From positions 62,001 through 126,000 of the forward strand of contig NZ_AUGI01000032.1 of assembly GCF_000422585.1 (NCBI RefSeq): a stretch of 64,000 nucleotides of DNA, in the 5' to 3' direction. Below the pieces are notes generated by a model. It was given only the letters and a program-made list of their open reading frames with translations, made no database searches and had not been told where the DNA came from. The DNA comes from Hugenholtzia roseola DSM 9546. GTDB taxonomy: Bacteria > Bacteroidota > Bacteroidia > Cytophagales > Bernardetiaceae. Position numbers and translations under genes: made by a program. Positions 15,676 through 23,301 of the stretch are shown piece by piece (the stretch's first letter is position 1; each line of letters opens with the position of its first letter).

Positions 15676-17982
15676 CTATTGCGCTTTGAGTGCGCCCCAA
15701 GTAGCCTGATACGCGCCTTGTTCGCGCAAATGGTGGAGTGCAAAATTCTGTTTTGCTGCCTGTTCCCTAAAAAAGTTGTACGATTGACTGCTCACCTGAT
15801 ACTCTAAGATGAGTAGGCGAAATTTTACTTTTGCTAATTTTTCGGGTGCAAAAGCCGCTTTTTTTCCCAAAATTAGCACATCGGTTTGGAAGGCAGGCAG
15901 CGCGTTTTTAGGCTTTTCGTGCAGCCAAACGATGTCAAGCCCTTTCCAATGCCAAATTTGCCCCTGCGCCGTTTGGCGATAACTTGCAACATGAAAGTTG
16001 GTATCTTGGCTCACAAAAACGCGCTTTTCTATATTTTTAGAAATCCAATCTTCCAAAGCTACCTTTTCTATTTGCGCTTGTGTCTGCTTCAAATCAAAAT
16101 TTTGATACAAAGAAGAATCTATAAAAATATAGGCTTTGTCTTTTTCCTGCAAAACTAAATGAGGAAAACGCGAACTTTGATACAAGACCAAATCGCTCCT
16201 ATTGGCTTGATTTTCAAGTCTTTGCAAGCCTTCAAAGGTCATCAAAACACTGAATAAAAAGGCGATAGGCAGATATGCAAATCTTTTGGCTTCCCAAAAT
16301 AAAAGCAAGAAAAAGACCCCACAAGCATAGAAAATAGCTTGATATGCCGAAAAACTTACTTCCTCTATTACCGAAAAGGGGAATTTTTCATAGATAAAGA
16401 CGATACAAAAGTTCATGACCGTCAGAATAAATTTTAGAAGAAAAGCTAAAATTTCTACCAAAAAAGAAAGAAAAGGCAAAAAAATAGCCACACCATCAGC
16501 CATCAAGACCATAAAACCCAAACCCACAATCAGGCTGGCGGCAGGGATGACGATAAAATTAGAGAGCCAAAAATAAATAGGAAACTGGTGAAAATAATAA
16601 AGCATAATGGGCAGCGTAAAAACTTGCGCCGCCAAAGCGACAGTCGTCAAATCCCATGACCATTTGAGCAGGGAAAGTGTGTATTTTTTGAAAAAAGACA
16701 TTTTTTTGTCTATCTTCGGAAAAGCGATAAGCCTACTAAGTTGTGGCTGCAAATAGACAATACCAAAAAGTGCTAAGTAGGAGAGTTGAAAACCTAATTC
16801 ATAGAGCATATTGGGCTGAAAAAGTAATAGAATAAAGGCAGAAAGTGCCAAGCTATTGTAAATATTGCTTGGCTTTTTACCTATTTTTCCTAAGGCAACA
16901 AAAGAAAACATGGTTACGGCACGCAAAACTGAAGGCGAAAAGCCCGTAAGGGCAGCATAAAACCATAAAAAAATAAGAATAAAAATTTGACTATACCGCA
17001 TAAAATTAGCTCTTTTGCTCAATAGACCCAAAATAAGGGTAAGCCCCTGAAAAATAATGCCGACGTGCAGCCCCGAAACGGCTAACACATGGGTCGCACC
17101 TGTGCCGCTATAGGCTTGTTTTAGTTCGCTATCCAAACCATCTTTGATGCCCAAAAGTAGTGCAATGGCTACATTTGCTTCATCATTTGTTTCTATATTT
17201 GTGCTATTTTTATCGGAAAGTGCCTTGCTCAAACTTTCTTGTGCCTTTCGGCGAAGGGCGAAAATAAAATGCAGGATAGCATTTGGAGGCGCGTTTTCGA
17301 GCCAGATAAAGTCGCCTTTTTGTAGGTGCGCCTGATGAAAAATGCCTTGTAGCTCTAAATGCCGCTGAAAATCAAAGGCGTTAGGATTGGAAGGGGGGCG
17401 CGTGCGAGCGGGTGCATTTTTAAGCAAAAGGCGGTCGCCGTAGGTGGGAAGATAGAAGGCAGAGGAGATAGGTTCTTGATTTTTTTGCTTGGCAGAGTCT
17501 GAAAAGGCAGTAAAAAGGGGCAAATCCTTTGGAAAATACATGCGCAGGGTTGCTTTTTTGGGATACCAAAGGTTTTCTATCCTTACCTTTTCTACTTCAA
17601 AATCTGCATAAAAATATTTTTCTTTTTCTGATACAAAGCTATTGATGCGCCCCTGATAATATTGCACTTGCCGCTTTTCATTTAATAAGTGGTTCTCTTC
17701 GAGCAGGGGGCTACTCTGCACTTTCAAATAAGCCCCTAAACTACTGATAGTCAGCAAGATAACAATACCCAAAAAGGGGTGCGAAGCCGTATTTTTTTGG
17801 GAAATGGCGATAAAAAAAAGAAGCGTATAAACAGCCGATAAGCTAAAAAAGAGGAGCAGCCACACAAAACCTTCTGCAAACGAGCTACCCAAAATGCCGA
17901 AAATAAGGGCAAGGGAAAGCCTCACAAAAGGGTATTTACCCCACTCAAAAAGAGGAGATTGCAAATTTTTGGCGTATTTCAT
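15676..17982 (-). CDS. comEC: ComEC/Rec2-family DNA-uptake channel protein
   Basis: The 768-residue protein has an N-terminal membrane segment pair, a soluble OB-like domain of the DUF4131 type (about residues 85-230), and the ComEC competence domain. The competence domain carries the signature GTGATHVLAVSGLHVGI (about residues 290-306) and many membrane helices up to about residue 585. The last 180 residues are soluble. The metallo-beta-lactamase nuclease domain found at the C-terminus of Bacillus-type ComEC would sit there, but no HxHxDH motif is present, so the tail is at best a degenerate relative. ComEC forms the inner-membrane pore for single-stranded DNA in natural transformation. Other competence genes are not in the window. 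Confidence 0.93.
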   Translation of the reverse strand: MKYAKNLQSPLFEWGKYPFVRLSLALIFGILGSSFAEGFVWLLLFFSLSAVYTLLFFIAISQKNTASHPFLGIVILLTISSLGAYLKVQSSPLLEENHLLNEKRQVQYYQGRINSFVSEKEKYFYADFEVEKVRIENLWYPKKATLRMYFPKDLPLFTAFSDSAKQKNQEPISSAFYLPTYGDRLLLKNAPARTRPPSNPNAFDFQRHLELQGIFHQAHLQKGDFIWLENAPPNAILHFIFALRRKAQESLSKALSDKNSTNIETNDEANVAIALLLGIKDGLDSELKQAYSGTGATHVLAVSGLHVGIIFQGLTLILGLLSKRANFMRYSQIFILIFLWFYAALTGFSPSVLRAVTMFSFVALGKIGKKPSNIYNSLALSAFILLLFQPNMLYELGFQLSYLALFGIVYLQPQLSRLIAFPKIDKKMSFFKKYTLSLLKWSWDLTTVALAAQVFTLPIMLYYFHQFPIYFWLSNFIVIPAASLIVGLGFMVLMADGVAIFLPFLSFLVEILAFLLKFILTVMNFCIVFIYEKFPFSVIEEVSFSAYQAIFYACGVFFLLLFWEAKRFAYLPIAFLFSVLMTFEGLQRLENQANRSDLVLYQSSRFPHLVLQEKDKAYIFIDSSLYQNFDLKQTQAQIEKVALEDWISKNIEKRVFVSQDTNFHVASYRQTAQGQIWHWKGLDIVWLHEKPKNALPAFQTDVLILGKKAAFAPEKLAKVKFRLLILEYQVSSQSYNFFREQAAKQNFALHHLREQGAYQATWGALKAQ

Positions 17983-18027
17983 AGCCTATCATTGAGGTCA
18001 GATTTGGCAAACCAAGTGCGAGGGCAT

Positions 18028-18080
18028 AAAAAAATGCTTATACCTGTTGCGTTTCTACGAAAGCAGTACAAGTATAAGCA
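18028..18080 (-). terminator. Long-stem rho-independent terminator after the small lipoprotein gene
   Basis: TGCTTATACCTGT (18035-18047) pairs with ACAAGTATAAGCA (18068-18080) with one mismatch, and the stem continues into an inner TTTC/GAAA hairpin. On the minus strand the structure ends in TTTTTTT, the right layout for ending the transcript of 18132-18563. Confidence 0.82.
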
Positions 18081-18131
18081 AGATTCTGATAAAAAACAAG
18101 TGGCTTGCTTTTTATTTTGTATTTCAGTTTT

Positions 18132-18563
18132 TTACATTTTACGCATCTTGACGCGCTTTGCACCTGTGGCTACCCAAAATTCATTGCCTTCTAAGTGGGT
18201 AATTGCCCATTTTTTGGGAATGATTGTGCCATTGTCTTCTACGTCCATATCGATGGTTAGATAGCCGCGTGTAGCTTTGTCAATTTGCCAAGTGCCATTG
18301 TAGTCAATGCCACGACGACGAATGACCAACGTGCCGTCGCTGTGAAGTGTAACGGCTGCGTCATGGCTCACGCCTTTGTAGGGTTGGTCTAATGTGCCGC
18401 CTACTAAGGCATAGACCTTCCACTGCCCTGTAATTTGATTGGTGTTCGAAACGCTGGCACTGGGGAGCGGCACTAAGTTGTCTTGCTCCTCGAAACAGCT
18501 GGTAGTACCAAAAATAAAAGTAAGGGTCAGCACAAGAAGTGCATAAAAACGAATGGTTTTCAT
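18132..18563 (-). CDS. Small lipocalin-like lipoprotein
   Basis: The ATG at 18563 gives a lipoprotein signal, MKTIRFYALLVLTLTFIFG, ending in TTSC; the longer frame to 18611 is not needed (143 residues). The mature part contains ITGQWKVYALVGGTLDQPY, LHSDGTLVIRR and YNGTWQIDKATRGYLTIDMD, the G-x-W pattern of small lipocalin-like Bacteroidota lipoproteins. It probably sits in the outer membrane or periplasm; ligand unknown. A protein of similar size and pattern is encoded at 22358-22786. Confidence 0.72.
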   Translation of the reverse strand: MKTIRFYALLVLTLTFIFGTTSCFEEQDNLVPLPSASVSNTNQITGQWKVYALVGGTLDQPYKGVSHDAAVTLHSDGTLVIRRRGIDYNGTWQIDKATRGYLTIDMDVEDNGTIIPKKWAITHLEGNEFWVATGAKRVKMRKM

Positions 18564-18890
18564 ATCGCAAAGGAAGTTGAGGAATGTTGTAAAAGCAGAG
18601 AGGAAGACCAAACCTATTATAGTATCGTATTTCGATTGCCTTTATTTTTGAAACAAGTTAAAACCAAAGCAACACAGAAACAAGCAGGGTTAGGTTGGCT
18701 TTTTTCGGCGGTAAAATTAGCAAAAAAACTCAAGTGCGGGTGCTTTTAGGTGAAAAAAAGTAGAAAAAAGGCTTTTTTTCAAAATAATATCGTTTTTTTT
18801 GGAGCTAAAAATGGGCTTGGTGAAATATAATTTTTATCTTTGCGCTAAAATTTTCTTACAGACCACTTGACCTTATTCGTTTTTTAACCT
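18564..18890. promoter_or_regulatory. Divergent intergenic region with -7 element for the giant T9SS gene
   Basis: This 327-bp gap holds no credible gene. On the plus strand TATCTTTG at 18835-18842 is a full -7 match, 48 bp before the ATG at 18891. The nearest TTG upstream (18817-18819) is only 15 bp away, so the -33 part is weak. The rest is AT-rich without recognisable features. Confidence 0.45.
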
Positions 18891-21800
18891 ATGAAAAAAA
18901 TTTTCCTAAGCGCAATTTTGCTCTTGTTTAGTTGCGCCTTACATGCACAAATTGCCGTGAGTAGCACTGCCCCTTATTCGAATGACTTCGAAGCAGGTGA
19001 CGGCGGCTGGGCAGACCCCGATGGCGAATGGGAATTAGGTACGCCTGATGCGACAAACGTAGAAATCAATACCCCTGCGCCCGGCGGAGTCAATTCGTGG
19101 AAGACTAAACTTTCGGGTCTTCACACAATAGACGTTACGCGCTATCTCACCTCACCTGAATTTGACTTTTCTGCCATGACCTCGCGCCCTACGATTGCCT
19201 TTGATGCCTGGTATGATTTGGAAGCGTTCAATTCTTTTGGGTTCTCTCTTCTTGCTTATGATGGCGTACATTTGGAGTATAGCATTGATGGCGGCACTAC
19301 TTGGGACGTTGTAGGTGATGTAGGTGAGGGTACAAATTGGTATAATTGGAATACTATCGATGCTTCTGGCTTACCCGGTTGGGCAGGCAGCAACGACAAC
19401 AACGGTATTAGTGGCGCAGATGCCGCCCTTTTGGAATCTTCGCAGGGCTGGTTTCGTGCCTCAAACTTGCTGCCTTGTGAGGTAGTGGGTGAAAGTAGCG
19501 TCTATTTCCGCTTGGTGCTAAATTCAGATGTTGTAACTGCCTTTGATGGCTTTGGTTTTGATAACATTGCCATTACAGAAAATCCTGTTTCAGATATTGC
19601 GCTTACTGCCATTACAAACCCTACTTCGGGAGTAGATTTGACAGATGCGGAAACTATATCCTTGACTTTGAGCAATGTAGGCAGTGCAGTTATTACAAGT
19701 GTAACGGCTAATGTAGCGATTCAAGCCTACAATGGCAATGGCGCAAATGCGAATTTTACCAACACAATTAGCCTAAATTTAGACCCTTGTGGTACGGCTA
19801 CTGGCACTTTCAACTTGCCTACTACGGCGGACTTGTCGGGTTATGATTTTTATATCATTGAAGTTACGGCAACTACGCCCAACGACGCAAATCCTGATAA
19901 CAACACACAAACGATTTTGGTAGAAAATCGCAGAAGAATTACTGCTTTCCCTTATACAGAGGGCTTTGAAGCGGCTAATAGCGGTTGGAACGTCGACCCG
20001 CGCTATCAGGCAGGCACGATTTGGCAGCGTGGCACGCCTTCAAAAGCGACTATCAACGCAGCGGCAAGCGGAAATAATGCCTTCGTTACAGCCTTAACAG
20101 GCAACTATGCCAACAACTCTAATACTTTGGTGGTTTCACCTGTCTTTGACCTTTCTACTTTCAGTGGCACAAATCGCGCCGTCATTAGCTTGGCTAATAT
20201 CTTTAAGACCTTCGACAATGCAGACGGTTTCCAAATTTATTATAGCACAAGTGCAAATCATTTTGGGAATGAGCAACTCTTGGGTGCTTTTGGCGACCAA
20301 TCTAATTGGTATAACAATCCCGCAAGTGCTTGGTCGGGCGATAGCGAAGGTTGGATTCGTTCTACACACGTCCTGACCCCTGTTTATGGGCAATCTAATG
20401 TACGCTTTTTGTTTTTCTTCCAATCAAATGCGGCTGACGTAAGCGAAGGCGCAGGGTTTGATGATGTCATTATCGGTGGTAATGTTCCTGATATTGCCGT
20501 TACAGAACTTATCACGCCTGTTTCTTCTCAAAATATGTTAGCACCACAAATCATTACGGCACAGCTTCGAAATGTGGGTGCAGGCAATATTGGCAGCGTG
20601 GTACTAACCTACAAAGTGGAAGGCTCGAATGGCATCAGCGAAGTATCGCAAACGGCAACGTTAAATCTTGGCACAGACCAAACGACTAATTTTAGCTTTA
20701 CCGCGCCTGCAAATCTTTCTTTCATCGGCGATTATACCATTACCGTAACGGCGAATTTGGCAGGCGATGTCAATTTGAACAACAATACCCTTGTAAGCTC
20801 GGTTACGCATATTTCAGTATCCGAACAAGGCAACTGTTTGATAGATGAAAACTTCAATACTGCACCTGCCGATTGGCAGAACAATATTTTGGCAGGTAGT
20901 GCTGCCTTCGATACTTGGCGTTTTAATAACCCCGGTGGTCGTAATATCGTCGCGCCCTTTGCAGGTGGCGTAGCCGCTTTTGATAGCGACGCTTATAGCT
21001 CTGGCGGTGGCGCAGAAAATGTAGCCTTAGAAAGCCCTGTTTTCAATGCAAGTGCGGAAAATGAAGTGGTACTTTCTTTTGATAGCTATCTCAATAATTC
21101 CTTCACAGGTGGTGGGGTAGTTGAAATTTCTACTAACGGCGGCGGCTCTTGGACGGCAGTGGCTTCTACAAATCCGCCTTCTACCAACGTTCCTGCCACA
21201 GGTTACAATATGGTTTCCTATGCAGCAGGCTTCCCTGATGCAGGTGCAAATGCAACGCGCCCTGTTATTTCTGAAAGCGTTTTGCTTCCACAATTAGCAA
21301 ACCAAGCCAACGCACAAATTCGCTTCCGTTGGGTAGGTGATTTCTCTATGTTCTGGATGCTCGACAACGTAAAAGTTTGTGGCACTGTGCCATTGCCACA
21401 AATTACTGCCACTGGTGGCAATCCTGATTCGGTGTCTGTTTCTTGGACGGATAATAGCGCAACCGAAGGCGGTTTTGTGTTACAACGCGCAACTTCGCTC
21501 GAAGGGGTTGGAAATTGGGTTGTGATTGCGACCTTGCCTACCGATTCTACTTCTTACATAGATTACGCTGTTCAGCACAACACAACGTATTATTATCGTG
21601 TTCAGTATCAGTACGCTACGGGGCTTTCTGCTTATAGCAATGTAGCCGAAGCAATGACTACCGAACCCGAAGACCCTGCACTTCCTTACACGCCTACCCT
21701 AACGGCTACGCCCGGACATCGTTCCGCAAACTTGGCATGGAACGCTGCCGTTGCTGAAAATCGTATCCGCCACTTCGAGGTTTATGGTTTTGATATAAAC

Positions 21801-22232
21801 CGTCCTACTACCAGAATTGGCATCACAACGGATAATACTTTCACTGTTACAGGGCTTTTGAATGGGGTCAAGGTAGGTTTCCGCGTCCGCGCCATTTATT
21901 TAGATGGTAGCCGTGGCGAGTTTTCTAATGGAGTAGAAGTTATGCCTTCTATTGTTTTAGGTCAGGATGAAGTAGAAACGATTGGCTTAAAAGTGTACCC
22001 CAATCCGAATAGTGGCAGCTTCACAATTCGCTTAGAAGGGGTGGAAATTAAGCCACAAAGTATCCGCCTTTTCAATACCGCAGGACAGGTATTTTACCAA
22101 GAAACACTCGAAGGCAGCTATTCTTCTCTACAAAAAGAAATTGCTATCGAGGGCTTGACTTCAGGCATTTATATACTCGAAATTAGGACAGAACAGGGCA
22201 TTTTGAAGCAAAAAATGACGATTGTTCGCTAA
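18891..22232 (+). CDS. Giant secreted multidomain protein with T9SS type A sorting domain
   Basis: The 1113-residue protein has a signal peptide (MKKIFLSAILLLFSCALHAQ). Three jellyroll-like domains follow, each opened by an F-E/N motif (PYSNDFEAGDGGW, PYTEGFEAANSGW, LIDENFNTAPADW). They alternate with CARDB-like Ig domains starting DIALTAITNP (about residue 235) and DIAVTELITP (about 530). Two fibronectin type III-like domains follow (about 835-930 and 935-1030). The last 80 residues form the T9SS sorting domain: LKVYPNPNSGSFTIRLEG, RLFNTAGQVFYQ and GIYILEIRTEQGILKQKMTI. Proteins of this kind are exported by the type IX system and fixed to or released from the cell surface, where they act in adhesion or degradation. 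No enzyme motif is seen. A terminator follows at once. Confidence 0.92.
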   Translation: MKKIFLSAILLLFSCALHAQIAVSSTAPYSNDFEAGDGGWADPDGEWELGTPDATNVEINTPAPGGVNSWKTKLSGLHTIDVTRYLTSPEFDFSAMTSRPTIAFDAWYDLEAFNSFGFSLLAYDGVHLEYSIDGGTTWDVVGDVGEGTNWYNWNTIDASGLPGWAGSNDNNGISGADAALLESSQGWFRASNLLPCEVVGESSVYFRLVLNSDVVTAFDGFGFDNIAITENPVSDIALTAITNPTSGVDLTDAETISLTLSNVGSAVITSVTANVAIQAYNGNGANANFTNTISLNLDPCGTATGTFNLPTTADLSGYDFYIIEVTATTPNDANPDNNTQTILVENRRRITAFPYTEGFEAANSGWNVDPRYQAGTIWQRGTPSKATINAAASGNNAFVTALTGNYANNSNTLVVSPVFDLSTFSGTNRAVISLANIFKTFDNADGFQIYYSTSANHFGNEQLLGAFGDQSNWYNNPASAWSGDSEGWIRSTHVLTPVYGQSNVRFLFFFQSNAADVSEGAGFDDVIIGGNVPDIAVTELITPVSSQNMLAPQIITAQLRNVGAGNIGSVVLTYKVEGSNGISEVSQTATLNLGTDQTTNFSFTAPANLSFIGDYTITVTANLAGDVNLNNNTLVSSVTHISVSEQGNCLIDENFNTAPADWQNNILAGSAAFDTWRFNNPGGRNIVAPFAGGVAAFDSDAYSSGGGAENVALESPVFNASAENEVVLSFDSYLNNSFTGGGVVEISTNGGGSWTAVASTNPPSTNVPATGYNMVSYAAGFPDAGANATRPVISESVLLPQLANQANAQIRFRWVGDFSMFWMLDNVKVCGTVPLPQITATGGNPDSVSVSWTDNSATEGGFVLQRATSLEGVGNWVVIATLPTDSTSYIDYAVQHNTTYYYRVQYQYATGLSAYSNVAEAMTTEPEDPALPYTPTLTATPGHRSANLAWNAAVAENRIRHFEVYGFDINRPTTRIGITTDNTFTVTGLLNGVKVGFRVRAIYLDGSRGEFSNGVEVMPSIVLGQDEVETIGLKVYPNPNSGSFTIRLEGVEIKPQSIRLFNTAGQVFYQETLEGSYSSLQKEIAIEGLTSGIYILEIRTEQGILKQKMTIVR

Positions 22233-22244
22233 TTACGACATTTT

Positions 22245-22289
22245 CAAGTGTAGCGATTTTTGTTTTTAGAAGAAAAATTGCTACACTTG
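22245..22289 (+). terminator. Terminator of the giant T9SS gene
   Basis: CAAGTGTAGCGATTTTT pairs with AAAAATTGCTACACTTG at 16 of 17 positions around an 11-nt loop, 12 bp after the stop codon. A weak T-run follows (TTGTTTTTG). Confidence 0.75.
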
Positions 22290-22357
22290 CATTGTTTTTG
22301 TCGATTCCTGCAAACGCTTAACTCTGTAATCTAACAACTAAAGCAAATTTTCATACA

Positions 22358-22786
22358 ATGAAAAAATTAGCACTCTTTTTCTTTTTCGCAGTAATTAGCT
22401 TCGCCTTTACTGCTTGTTCTGGTGAGAACACTCCTTCTGATGATGTGAATGCTCAAAATGGATTTGCCAAAGAATGGCGTATCGTAGCGGCTAAATTTGG
22501 TCGTGAGGTAGCCGAGGCGAGCATGTTTGAAAACTACCGTATTCAGTTGAATGCAGACGGCTCTTATAGTGTAGTCAATCCCGACGGCTTCCCTTCTCCT
22601 TCGGCAGGGGTGAGCGGCAACTGGCTTTCAAACGCGGTAGGCTCTGAAATTACTTTTGATGGCACTACTGCCGTAACGGTTGTTTTCTTTAGCCCTTCAG
22701 GTGAAATGATGACTTGGGAATGGGACGTAAGATTGCCCGGTAAGGAGCGCACTACTTATCGTTTTGAATTAGAAGCGGTTAAGTAA
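22358..22786 (+). CDS. Small lipocalin-like lipoprotein
   Basis: The 142-residue protein has a lipoprotein signal, MKKLALFFFFAVISFAF, with lipobox FTAC followed by SGENTPSDD. The mature part includes KEWRIVAAKFG, QLNADGSYSVV, VSGNWLSNAVGSEITFDG and a final strand with EWDVRLPGKERTTYRFELE. The pattern of a G-x-W turn and alternating strands resembles the small lipocalin-like lipoprotein at 18132-18563. Its place between two T9SS cargo genes suggests an envelope or surface role. No ligand can be inferred. Confidence 0.7.
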   Translation: MKKLALFFFFAVISFAFTACSGENTPSDDVNAQNGFAKEWRIVAAKFGREVAEASMFENYRIQLNADGSYSVVNPDGFPSPSAGVSGNWLSNAVGSEITFDGTTAVTVVFFSPSGEMMTWEWDVRLPGKERTTYRFELEAVK

Positions 22787-22814
22787 TCTCATACATTTTC
22801 TCAAAACTTATCAA

Positions 22815-22857
22815 AAGGTAAGGTGGCTTTCTTGCTATCTTACCTTACGTCTTTTTA
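22815..22857 (+). terminator. Terminator of the small lipoprotein gene
   Basis: AAGGTAAG at 22815-22822 pairs with CTTACCTT at 22839-22846, with further pairing inside the loop, followed by ACGTCTTTTT. Confidence 0.72.
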
Positions 22858-22879
22858 ACACTCCATAAAAAACAAATGT

Positions 22880-23296
22880 ATGTTAAAAAAAGTCCTTTTT
22901 TTAGCCCTTTCGCTTTGTTTGTATGTGCTTGTCGCGCTTGATAATCAAGCCTTTGCACAATTCGACGTAACTTTTGATAACCCCGAAAAAGTGGCTACCT
23001 ATGGTGAGCCGCTCGATAAGTGGGGCTACCTCATAAGTTTGGAAGACTACGCCGATAGTGAGTACAAGACCAACTTTTTGATTCACTACCTACAAACGAA
23101 CAACCCTACGGTAGAATTTCGCTTTCTACCCCAAGCCCACCTTTTAAAAGTTGTGGCACCACGTCAGAATGATTACAATTTGGCGGGCATGCGTGCTAAG
23201 GTTGCCGCTGCGCTTGCCGCTCTCAATCAAATTCTTTCCAATACTTCTAACGACCAAGAGGCAAATATCGCCCTCAAACAAGCCCTACAAGATTAA
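22880..23296 (+). CDS. Small exported protein of unknown function
   Basis: The 138-residue protein has a signal peptide (MLKKVLFLALSLCLYVLVAL, cleavage near AFAQ). The mature part holds VATYGEPLDKWGYLISLEDY, a central VEFRFLPQAHLLKVVAPRQN and a C-terminal helix with NQILSNTSNDQEANIALKQA. I do not recognise a family. Only 5 bp separate it from the next T9SS cargo gene, so the two are surely co-transcribed and may act together at the surface. Confidence 0.68.
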   Translation: MLKKVLFLALSLCLYVLVALDNQAFAQFDVTFDNPEKVATYGEPLDKWGYLISLEDYADSEYKTNFLIHYLQTNNPTVEFRFLPQAHLLKVVAPRQNDYNLAGMRAKVAAALAALNQILSNTSNDQEANIALKQALQD

Positions 23297-23301
23297 ACAA
23301 T

